NCBI GenBank assembly: GCA_021204565.1
Contig: JAJPZE010000207.1
Span: 1 to 5,235 of the forward strand
Direction: 5' to 3'
Length of the DNA: 5,235 nucleotides
DNA from: Prevotella sp.
GTDB lineage: Bacteria > Bacteroidota > Bacteroidia > Bacteroidales > Bacteroidaceae
Shown here: positions 1 to 5,235 of the stretch, one piece after another
Layout of the letters: the number at the start of each line of letters is the position of its first letter
Numbering within the stretch: position 1 is the first letter of the stretch
Notes under the pieces: generated by a model
The model's database searches: none
Told to the model about the DNA's origin: nothing
Seen by the model: the letters and a program-made list of their open reading frames with translations, nothing else
Translations under genes and position numbers: made by a program

Positions 1-55
1 CGGCGCTTTTACACTCTAAGAGCGGCGCTTTTACACTCTAAGAACGGCGCTTTTA
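1..55. repeat. 22-bp tandem repeat, two full copies plus one 11-bp partial copy
   Basis: Copies lie at 1-22 and 23-44 and differ only in the last base (G versus A). A third begins at 45 with CGGCGCTTTTA and then diverges after 55. Within each unit, CTTTTA and TAAGAG (6-11 with 17-22 in the first copy) can pair through a CACTC loop, with one G-U pair. The unit length is not a multiple of three and there are no spacers, so neither a coding repeat nor a CRISPR array is likely. Because the first copy begins at base 1, the array may extend to the left. Function is unknown. Confidence 0.85.
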
Positions 56-98
56 GGCCGGCTGTTGTAGTGGTTTGGGGGAGATTGGGGTGGTGTAA

Positions 99-108
99 TG
101 ATTAATCA
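99..108. other. 10-bp perfect palindrome TGATTAATCA
   Basis: The sequence TGATTAATCA is its own reverse complement. It lies between a G-rich stretch (72-95, with runs of five and four G) and the folded segment at 116-176. Dimeric regulators bind sites of this form, but it is about 105 bp upstream of the likely uvrB transcription start and I recognise no specific operator. A 10-bp palindrome is not rare by chance in a window of this size. Confidence 0.25.
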
Positions 109-115
109 GGAAAGG

Positions 116-176
116 ATAAATGACCGCTTTCGAAACGGCAACCGGTTGCTTCGGAAGCCGGGTTACAATCATTTAT
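116..176. other. Possible three-way-junction fold upstream of uvrB
   Basis: ATAAATGA (116-123) and TCATTTAT (169-176) are perfectly complementary and could form an outer 8-bp stem. Two hairpins fit inside it. One is at 124-138, CCG pairing with CGG plus inner T-A pairs after a mismatch. The other is at 140-164, AACCGG pairing with CCGGGTT around one bulged G, topped by a possible C(TTCG)G tetraloop at 149-154. The segment ends about 37 bp before the uvrB -7 box, so it is probably not in the uvrB mRNA. It could be the 3' end of a transcript entering from the left, a small RNA on either strand, or a DNA cruciform. It matches no RNA family I know. Confidence 0.35.
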
Positions 177-194
177 TGCGCGGAAGTCGTCCTG

Positions 195-222
195 TTTGCG
201 TTTGTTTTGCGCTATCTTTGCG
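195..222 (+). promoter_or_regulatory. Probable uvrB promoter with TATCTTTG -7 box
   Basis: TATCTTTG (213-220) fits the Bacteroidetes -7 consensus TAnnTTTG exactly. It ends five bases before the uvrB ATG, which would place transcription start at or within a few bases of the start codon. No good -33 TTTG is found at the usual spacing of about 19; the nearest upstream TTTG copies (195-198 and 201-204) are closer than normal. TTTGCG occurs at 195, 206 and 217, exactly 11 bp apart, and the last copy overlaps the -7 box. I saw no E. coli-type LexA box (CTGT-N8-ACAG) here. Confidence 0.6.
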
Positions 223-225
223 CCG

Positions 226-2259
226 ATGAATTTCAAGCTTACATCCAAGTACGCGCCGAGGGGCGACCAACCCGAAGCAATTGCCCAACTCACCGCAGGG
301 TTAGCACGCGGCGACCGTTCGCAGGTCCTCTTAGGCGTTACCGGCTCCGGAAAAACATTCACTATCGCCAATGTAATCGCACACCGAAACCGCCCTACCC
401 TAATTCTTAGCCATAACAAAACGCTTGCGGCGCAACTCTATTCGGAGATGAAAGACTTTTTCCCCGACAATGCCGTGGAGTATTACGTGTCGTATTACGA
501 CTATTATCAACCTGAGGCATACATTCCGAGCAGCGATACTTACATAGAGAAAGACCTCGCTATCAACGAGGATATCGACCGCTTGCGGCTCAGGGCGGTA
601 AGTGCGTTGCTGTCCGGGCGCAGCGATGTAATCGTGGTTTCATCCGTCTCGTGCATCTACGGTATGGGCGGGCCGGCGGCACTGCAAAGCAATGTGTCGT
701 CGATACGTGTGGGGCAACGAATTGAGCGCAACGCATTCCTGCGGCAACTTGTAGATGCGCTGTATATACGAAACGACATCTCGCTCGAGCGCGGCACATT
801 CCGCGTGCGCGGCGAGACGCTCGACGTGTTTCCCGCATATAGCGAGAACGTGGTCAGGATAACCTGGTTCGGCGACGAAGTGGATAGCATAGAGGAGGTG
901 GAGCCGACGGATTTTCATCGCTTGGAGAGCTTCGCCACGTATCAACTCTACCCCGCCAATCTGTTCGTAACCACGAAAGACCAACAGCAAACCGCGCTTC
1001 AGATGATTGAAGCGGACCTTGCGGACCGGGTTGCATATTTCGAGGAGCGGGGCGAGACGTTGTATGCCCAACGGATAAAGGAGCGTGTCGAATACGATAT
1101 AGAGATGATTAAGGAGCTCGGGCACTGCTCGGGAATAGAGAATTACTCGCGCTATTTCGACGGCAGAGGGCCGGGTCAGCAACCCTATTGCCTGCTCGAT
1201 TTCTTCCCTAAGGATTTCCTTCTGGTGATTGACGAGAGCCACGTGAGCGTGCCTCAGATAGCTGCAATGTATGGGGGCGACAGGGCGCGGAAAGAGAACT
1301 TGGTGGAGTACGGTTTCCGTCTGCCCGCCGCGTTCGACAACAGGCCGTTGAAGTTCGAAGAGTTCCAACAGATGCTTCATCAGGTGATATACGTCTCCGC
1401 CACACCGGCTGATTACGAGTTGCGCGAGGCGGAGGGCGTGGTGGTGGAGCAGGTCATTCGTCCGACGGGTTTGTTAGACCCGGAGATAGAGATACGCACA
1501 TCGGAGAACCAGGTTGACGACCTTATGGAGGAGATTATAACCCGTGCCGAGCGGGACGAGCGTGTTTTGGTTACGACGTTAACGAAACGTATGGCGGAGG
1601 AGCTGGCGGACTATTTTCTGAGCCACGACATCAGGGCTAATTACATCCATAGCGATATAACGACGCTCGACAGAGTGAAGATAATGACCGACCTGCGCGA
1701 GGGTTTGTTCGACGTGCTTGTCGGCGTAAACCTGTTGCGCGAGGGGCTCGACCTGCCGGAGGTGTCGCTTGTCGCTATCCTTGATGCCGACAAAGAAGGG
1801 TTTCTCCGTAGCGAACGCAGCCTGACTCAGACCGCCGGACGCGCCGCCAGAAACGTCAACGGAAAAGTTATAATGTATGCCGACCGCCTGACGGAGAGTA
1901 TGCATCGCACCATCGACGAGACCTACCGGCGGCGCGAGATACAAATGCGCTACAACAAGGAGCACGGCATCACGCCCTACCGGATACAAAAAGACATCAA
2001 GCGGACGCTTATAACCGACACCGGGCAAGGACACGACACGGCGGGCACAAGCCCCGCTCCTTACTCGTCCGCGCTTGTTTCGGCGGCGTTCACAGCTGAC
2101 CCGATACTGAAGAAAATGACACGCGGTCAGCTTGAGAAAGCCATTCGAGACACAACGGCAATGATGAAGGAGGCCGCCGCGCGCCTCGATTTTCTGCAAG
2201 CCGCGCAGTACAGAGACGAGGTCATACGTATGCGGGAATTGTTGGAAAACGCGGTTTAA
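226..2259 (+). CDS. uvrB: UvrABC excision nuclease subunit B
   Basis: UvrB is the damage-verifying helicase-fold ATPase of nucleotide excision repair. It is loaded on DNA by UvrA, inserts a beta-hairpin between the strands and recruits UvrC for the incisions; it is cytosolic and DNA-bound. The product has 677 residues, close to the E. coli length. Visible in order are Walker A GVTGSGKT (37-44), the beta-hairpin region beginning YYVSYYDYYQPEAYIP at residue 86, the UvrA-contacting middle domain (roughly 150-250), Walker B DESH (336-339), SATP (391-394), the helicase segment starting GVNLLREGLDLP at 500, motif VI QTAGRAARN (535-543) and the C-terminal UVR coiled-coil motif (from about 636) that contacts UvrC. 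All key motifs are intact. The ATG at 226 is chosen because family members begin MNFxLTS; the frame stays open to a TTG at 196, but those ten residues are not family-like and overlap the promoter. No Shine-Dalgarno sequence is present. Confidence 0.98.
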   Translation: MNFKLTSKYAPRGDQPEAIAQLTAGLARGDRSQVLLGVTGSGKTFTIANVIAHRNRPTLILSHNKTLAAQLYSEMKDFFPDNAVEYYVSYYDYYQPEAYIPSSDTYIEKDLAINEDIDRLRLRAVSALLSGRSDVIVVSSVSCIYGMGGPAALQSNVSSIRVGQRIERNAFLRQLVDALYIRNDISLERGTFRVRGETLDVFPAYSENVVRITWFGDEVDSIEEVEPTDFHRLESFATYQLYPANLFVTTKDQQQTALQMIEADLADRVAYFEERGETLYAQRIKERVEYDIEMIKELGHCSGIENYSRYFDGRGPGQQPYCLLDFFPKDFLLVIDESHVSVPQIAAMYGGDRARKENLVEYGFRLPAAFDNRPLKFEEFQQMLHQVIYVSATPADYELREAEGVVVEQVIRPTGLLDPEIEIRTSENQVDDLMEEIITRAERDERVLVTTLTKRMAEELADYFLSHDIRANYIHSDITTLDRVKIMTDLREGLFDVLVGVNLLREGLDLPEVSLVAILDADKEGFLRSERSLTQTAGRAARNVNGKVIMYADRLTESMHRTIDETYRRREIQMRYNKEHGITPYRIQKDIKRTLITDTGQGHDTAGTSPAPYSSALVSAAFTADPILKKMTRGQLEKAIRDTTAMMKEAAARLDFLQAAQYRDEVIRMRELLENAV

Positions 2260-2306
2260 CCGCCCGCCGGACATATGTTCACCGGCGCAGTTAATTATGT
2301 TTTTTG
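2251..2306 (+). terminator. Weak terminator-like hairpins after uvrB
   Basis: Two inverted repeats lie side by side. GCGGTT-T-AACCGC (2251-2263) spans the uvrB stop codon. CGCCGG and CCGGCG (2265-2270 and 2282-2287) form a perfect 6-bp stem around an 11-base loop. A T-run (2300-2305) follows, but 12 bases after the stem instead of directly, so this is not a textbook intrinsic terminator. The purB promoter begins immediately downstream, which makes a transcription end here sensible. Confidence 0.35.
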
Positions 2307-2307
2307 C

Positions 2308-2337
2308 TTGTTGTTTATAAATAAGTAATTACATTTG
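2308..2337 (+). promoter_or_regulatory. Probable purB promoter (TTG-N19-TACATTTG)
   Basis: TACATTTG (2330-2337) matches the Bacteroidetes -7 consensus TAnnTTTG, and a TTG at 2308-2310 sits exactly 19 bases upstream as a -33 element. Transcription would start near 2341-2344, giving an untranslated leader of about 55 bases before the ATG at 2397. This is the best-formed promoter in the window. The leader shows no strong hairpin or purine-riboswitch features that I can recognise. Confidence 0.65.
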
Positions 2338-2396
2338 CACCGGGTTTCGCGTACGTAAAAGGATAAATCATCGTCCCCCGCAAGTAAAGCCTTATT

Positions 2397-3743
2397 ATGG
2401 ATTTGAACACACTGACAGCCGTATCTCCAATTGATGGTCGTTATAGAGAGAAGACCGCAGAGTTGGATTGTTATTTTTCGGAGTACGCCCTAATGAAATA
2501 CCGCTTGCGGGTGGAGATAGAGTATTTCATACGGCTGACAGAGTTGCCTTTGCCCCGTCTTGAAAGCATTAATCAAAAGCTGTTCGCTCCTCTGAGAGAT
2601 ATATATACGTCCTTTTCCCTGTCCGACGCGGAGCGTATCAAGGCTCTTGAAGCGCACACTAACCACGACGTGAAGGCAGTTGAGTATTTCATAAAGGAGC
2701 GTTTCGACACTACCCGAGGCTTGGAACGATATAAGGAATACGTACATTTCGGTTTGACTTCGCAAGACATAAACAACACGGCAATACCGCTTTCGCTAAA
2801 AGAGGCGTTAGCCGATGTCGTGTATCCGGCAATAAACGAGCTCATCGGAACGTTGGAAGATTACGCCGGGAAGTGGGCAGACGTAAGCCTGCTGGCGCAT
2901 ACACACGGTCAGCCGGCTTCGCCCACGCGCTTGGGGAAGGAAGTTATGGTGTTCGTTTACCGTTTGTCGGAGCAGCTGAAAGAGTTGCGCGCGTGCCGCA
3001 TAACGGCAAAATTCGGGGGCGCTACGGGCAACTTCAACGCGCACCACGCTGCGTTCCCGGCGGTTGATTGGCGCTCTTTCGCCGACTCGTTTCTCGCCGG
3101 TTGCTTCGGCTTGGAGCGCGAGCAATACACCACTCAAATAAGCAATTACGATTGCTTGGGCTCACTCTTAGACGCTTTGCGCCGCATTAACACAATTCTG
3201 ATTGACCTGGACCGCGACTTCTGGATGTACATCTCAATGGATTATTTCAAACAAAAGATAAAGCCCGGAGAGGTCGGATCGAGCGCCATGCCCCACAAAG
3301 TGAACCCCATCGACTTTGAGAACTCGGAGGGCAACCTCGGTATCGCGAACGCCGTCTTGCAGTTTATGGCGGCGAAATTACCCGTTAGCCGTATGCAACG
3401 GGACCTGACCGACTCCACCGTTTTGCGTAATATCGGCGTGCCGATAGGGCATATGTTGATTGCAATACAAAGCACAGTGAAGGGCTTGCGCAAACTCATA
3501 CTCAACCGAGAGCGTATAAGCGCCGACCTTGACGCAAACGAGGCGGTCGTGGCGGAGGGGATCCAAACAATTCTCCGGCGCGAGAACTATCCCAACCCCT
3601 ACGAAACCCTTAAATCGCTCACGCGCACTAACGAGAAGATGACGAAAGCGCGTATCGATGCGTTTATCGACGGATTAGACGTTGCGGACGACGTGAAGAC
3701 AGAGATGAAAAACATTACACCGGCAAACTACACGGGTATATAA
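2397..3743 (+). CDS. purB: Adenylosuccinate lyase
   Basis: This fumarase/aspartase-superfamily lyase catalyses two fumarate-releasing steps of purine synthesis: SAICAR to AICAR, and adenylosuccinate to AMP. It works as a cytosolic homotetramer with active sites shared between subunits. The product has 448 residues and follows the longer, E. coli-type PurB pattern throughout. The N-terminus carries SPIDGRY (residues 10-16), as in that subgroup. The conserved THGQPASPT segment holds a probable catalytic histidine at 170. The superfamily signature GSSAMPHKVNP starts at residue 294, with the mobile-loop serines at 295-296, one of which acts as the catalytic base in characterised homologues; the following IDFENSEGN is also conserved. 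No truncation or missing key residue is seen. The ATG at 2397 gives the standard N-terminus; upstream there is only a weak AAAG, not a proper Shine-Dalgarno. It probably has its own promoter, and the rluB-like gene 92 bp downstream may share its transcript. Confidence 0.98.
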   Translation: MDLNTLTAVSPIDGRYREKTAELDCYFSEYALMKYRLRVEIEYFIRLTELPLPRLESINQKLFAPLRDIYTSFSLSDAERIKALEAHTNHDVKAVEYFIKERFDTTRGLERYKEYVHFGLTSQDINNTAIPLSLKEALADVVYPAINELIGTLEDYAGKWADVSLLAHTHGQPASPTRLGKEVMVFVYRLSEQLKELRACRITAKFGGATGNFNAHHAAFPAVDWRSFADSFLAGCFGLEREQYTTQISNYDCLGSLLDALRRINTILIDLDRDFWMYISMDYFKQKIKPGEVGSSAMPHKVNPIDFENSEGNLGIANAVLQFMAAKLPVSRMQRDLTDSTVLRNIGVPIGHMLIAIQSTVKGLRKLILNRERISADLDANEAVVAEGIQTILRRENYPNPYETLKSLTRTNEKMTKARIDAFIDGLDVADDVKTEMKNITPANYTGI

Positions 3744-3750
3744 CATACCC
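3734..3750 (+). other. Inverted repeat spanning the purB stop codon
   Basis: GGGTAT (3734-3739) and ATACCC (3745-3750) form a perfect 6-bp stem. The five-base loop ATAAC contains the TAA stop. No T-run follows, so it is not an intrinsic terminator. It could stabilise an mRNA 3' end after processing or be incidental. The uvrB stop codon lies in a similar short inverted repeat. Confidence 0.4.
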
Positions 3751-3752
3751 TG

Positions 3753-3805
3753 CATATAATCAACTTATTAATTCACCAAACAATTTCCAACCAATCAACA
3801 ACTAA
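3753..3805 (+). other. 53-base G-free, A/C-rich spacer between purB and the rluB-like gene
   Basis: No G occurs in these 53 bases, while I count 14 C, several in YC dinucleotides. On the coding strand this C-over-G imbalance makes an unstructured RNA and resembles the composition of Rho-utilisation sites. I find no TAnnTTTG box here; a TATAAT string near 3755 is not the normal Bacteroidetes promoter type. Whether it serves Rho loading, ribosome access or nothing cannot be told from sequence alone. Confidence 0.4.
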
Positions 3806-3819
3806 GCCGAGAGGCTTAG
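3802..3819 (+). promoter_or_regulatory. GNRA-capped hairpin in the leader of the rluB-like gene
   Basis: CTAAGCC (3802-3808) and GGCTTAG (3813-3819) form a perfect 7-bp stem closed by a GAGA tetraloop of the stable GNRA class. It ends 16 bases before the ATG at 3836 and holds every G between 3753 and that start codon. No T-run follows, so it is not a standard terminator. Its place at the edge of the initiating ribosome's footprint fits a role in translation or as a protein-binding element, but that is inference. Confidence 0.45.
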
Positions 3820-3835
3820 AAACACATTAAACAAC

Positions 3836-5235
3836 ATGAACACAACTAACGAGAACGACGAACAAAGAGGCGAAATCCGGCAAGAGAATGGCGGACGTTA
3901 TGAGAGAGTATCCCGCCCCGCAGACGGTTACAAGAGTCAGCCGAACCCCGAAGGGCGCAAGCCGCGTCCGCGTATCGCACGGCGGCGCATAGGGCAAAGC
4001 GACGTCAGCTATGAACCGCTCAACACCTATCCACCGCGCAATGCTTGGCAGCCGCGTCCGGCGAACAACTATCCGAACCGTTATCAAGACGGAGAGCAAC
4101 CACGCTATCGCGGCGGACAAGACGAGGGGAACGCGAACGATGCGGGGTATAACCGCGGAGGCTATCAGCCGCGCAATGCTTGGCAACCGCGTCCGCGACC
4201 GAACAATCAAAACGGCGAATACCGGCAGTATCAACCGAACGGATACCGCCCGCGCCCCAACCAAACCGACTATCCCGGCGGATACCAACCGGCATACCGA
4301 CGCGACAATCAGGGCGGCGGATATCAGAACAACAACGATTACAACCGCGCCCAGAGAAGCTATCAGCCCGCGCGGCGGCCGCAAGGGAACTACCGGCAGG
4401 GCGGATACCAGGCGGGGAACCGCCTGGACGGATACCGCCGCCAAAGGAATCCGAACCGGCAACCGCGAGAGGCATACAATATGAAGAAGCGTATCGATTA
4501 CCGTGAGGACAACATCGATCCCAACGCGCCGATACGTCTCAATAAGTTCCTTTCCAACGCCGGCGCATGCTCCCGGCGCGAGGCCGATACATTCATACAA
4601 GCGGGCGTGGTGTCGGTCAACGGACAAGTCGTTACCGAGCTCGGCACTAAGGTGTTGCGTACCGACAACGTGATGTTTCACGACCAGCCGGTCCGCCTCG
4701 AGAAGAAGGTTTACGTATTGCTCAATAAACCGAAAGATTACGTTACGACAGTGGATGACCCCCAGCAACGCAAGACCGTTATGGATCTCGTGCGGGGTGC
4801 GTGCACGGAGCGCATTTATCCCGTCGGACGGCTCGACAGGAACACAACGGGCGTGTTGCTCCTGACCAACGACGGCGAATTAGCCTCTCGACTGACGCAT
4901 CCGCAGTACTTAAAGAAAAAGGTATATCACGTCTTCCTCGACAAGAACATCACTTCTGCGGATATGCACCGCATAGCGGAAGGGATTGAATTAGAGGACG
5001 GTTCGGTGCGTGCCGACGCTATCGAATACGCCTCTCCGACCGATAAGAAGCAAGTCGGAATAGAGATACACAGCGGCAAAAACCGTATCGTGCGCCGCAT
5101 ATTCGAGTCGTTAGGGTATTTGGTAACCAAGCTCGACCGCGTCCAGTTCTGCGGTCTGCCAAAGAAGCATGTACGCCGGGGCGACTGGCGCATCCTTACC
5201 GAGAGGGAGCAGGATATGATTCGCATGGCCTCTTT
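3836..5235 (+). CDS. rluB: RluB-like 23S rRNA pseudouridine synthase with disordered N-terminal extension (3' end cut by window)
   Basis: This enzyme isomerises a specific uridine to pseudouridine in rRNA. The RsuA/RluB/RluF family assignment is secure; RluB (23S rRNA) is the likeliest member because the segment after the catalytic aspartate reads LLLTNDGELASRLTHP. The frame is open for 466 codons to the window edge. Residues 1 to about 225 are low-complexity and rich in Arg, Gln, Asn, Tyr, Gly and Pro, with GGYQ at 108, 148, 161 and 189 and PRNAWQPRP at 67-75 and 112-120. An S4 RNA-binding domain begins at about 233 (IRLNKFLSNAGACSRREAD). The catalytic domain follows, with motif GRLDRNTTG (331-339, catalytic Asp334) and the late motif GKNRIVRRIFE (414-424). 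It ends RMASF, close to where I recall Bacteroides homologues ending, so little is missing. The ATG at 3836 is the first in frame; no Shine-Dalgarno precedes it. Met216 (4481) is a possible second start. It lies 92 bp after purB with no clear promoter of its own, so cotranscription is likely. Confidence 0.93.
   Translation, partial: MNTTNENDEQRGEIRQENGGRYERVSRPADGYKSQPNPEGRKPRPRIARRRIGQSDVSYEPLNTYPPRNAWQPRPANNYPNRYQDGEQPRYRGGQDEGNANDAGYNRGGYQPRNAWQPRPRPNNQNGEYRQYQPNGYRPRPNQTDYPGGYQPAYRRDNQGGGYQNNNDYNRAQRSYQPARRPQGNYRQGGYQAGNRLDGYRRQRNPNRQPREAYNMKKRIDYREDNIDPNAPIRLNKFLSNAGACSRREADTFIQAGVVSVNGQVVTELGTKVLRTDNVMFHDQPVRLEKKVYVLLNKPKDYVTTVDDPQQRKTVMDLVRGACTERIYPVGRLDRNTTGVLLLTNDGELASRLTHPQYLKKKVYHVFLDKNITSADMHRIAEGIELEDGSVRADAIEYASPTDKKQVGIEIHSGKNRIVRRIFESLGYLVTKLDRVQFCGLPKKHVRRGDWRILTEREQDMIRMAS
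4034..4195 (+). repeat. Pair of 27-bp direct repeats inside the N-terminal extension
   Basis: The segments 4034-4060 and 4169-4195 are identical at 26 of 27 bases (G versus A in a synonymous CAG/CAA codon). Both encode PRNAWQPRP. They are 135 bp, or 45 codons, apart and in frame. Near-identity at the DNA level, with unlike sequence between them, suggests a fairly recent in-frame duplication or selection on the peptide motif. GGYQ-coding segments recur nearby with irregular spacing (at 4157, 4277, 4316 and 4400). Confidence 0.85.
4467..4483 (+). promoter_or_regulatory. Possible internal translation start for a short form of the RluB-like enzyme
   Basis: GAGAGG (4467-4472) lies eight bases before an in-frame ATG at 4481, which begins MKKRIDYRED. 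Starting here would drop the whole low-complexity extension and keep the complete S4 and catalytic domains, giving a protein the size of ordinary RluB. The match to Shine-Dalgarno is partial and this phylum relies little on it, so the site is tentative. Confidence 0.25.

Noticed and set aside
1..55. CRISPR array
   Set aside because: Copies are directly adjacent with no spacers, and the unit is shorter than usual CRISPR repeats.
72..95. G-quadruplex in the G-rich stretch
   Set aside because: Only two of the four G-runs exceed two bases, so at best a weak two-tetrad structure is possible.
1..105. Open frame from the left edge to TAA at 103-105, as the tail of an upstream + strand gene
   Set aside because: It runs through a 22-bp (non-triplet) tandem repeat and a G-rich stretch, and its translation has no recognisable protein character.
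102..185. tRNA gene on the minus strand, suggested by the T-loop-like TTCGAAA and acceptor-like stem
   Set aside because: There is no D-arm, no standard 5-bp/7-base anticodon arm, the normally invariant G53-C61 pair would be T-G, and the total is only about 61 bases. Kept only as a folded element of unknown nature.
196..225. Upstream TTG start for uvrB adding ten residues
   Set aside because: The added residues are not family-like, the segment overlaps the -7 box, and the ATG at 226 gives the conserved N-terminus.
640..2274. Minus-strand open frames (640-1380, 1579-2274) within uvrB
   Set aside because: They lie fully or almost fully opposite the highly conserved uvrB coding sequence and show no family features.
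111..2368. Shared AAAGGATAAAT at 111-121 and 2358-2368 upstream of uvrB and purB as a common regulatory site
   Set aside because: An 11-base match is expected a few times by chance in a window of this length, and the two lie on different sides of their promoters.
4011..4506. Two + strand open frames in the other frames across the rluB tail (4011-4484 and 4180-4506)
   Set aside because: Both are low-complexity shadows of the biased tail and lack their own start context or any recognisable domain.
3827..4768. Long minus-strand open frame (313 codons) opposite the rluB-like gene
   Set aside because: It is the mirror of the low-complexity Arg/Gly/Tyr-rich coding sequence and of conserved S4-domain codons, and its product looks like no known protein.

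Overview
The window reads as ordinary chromosomal housekeeping DNA from a member of the Bacteroidetes, probably Bacteroidales. The evidence is a TAnnTTTG-type -7 promoter box ahead of two of the three genes, the absence of convincing Shine-Dalgarno sequences at all three main start codons, a 448-residue PurB, and an RsuA/RluB-type pseudouridine synthase with the long Arg/Gln/Asn/Tyr/Gly-rich N-terminal extension that I associate with this phylum. Coding DNA is moderately GC-rich and the spacers are A/T-rich. I cannot place the genus.

Layout, all on the + strand. Positions 1-225 hold no gene I can support. They contain two full copies and one partial copy of a 22-bp tandem repeat at the left edge (possibly running off the window), a G-rich stretch, a 10-bp palindrome, a segment at 116-176 that can fold as a three-way junction, and a promoter built on three TTTGCG motifs spaced exactly 11 bp apart. 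uvrB (226-2259) starts so close to its -7 box that the transcript may be leaderless. A 137-bp spacer carries a weak terminator-like pair of hairpins and the purB promoter. purB (2397-3743) is followed by a 92-bp spacer with no recognisable promoter, a 53-base stretch without a single G, and a perfect 7-bp hairpin with a GAGA (GNRA) loop just before the next start codon. An rluB-like gene (3836 to the window end) follows. It has no stop inside the window, but the protein is probably only a few residues short of complete.

The three genes serve separate processes: UvrB in nucleotide excision repair, PurB in purine synthesis, and the RluB-like enzyme in 23S rRNA modification. purB and rluB may be cotranscribed. 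uvrB appears to be its own unit.

I found no new defence, mobile or biosynthetic system. The observations most worth a second look are the leader of the rluB-like gene, its disordered RNA-binding-like extension with a possible internal start, and the non-coding structures upstream of uvrB.
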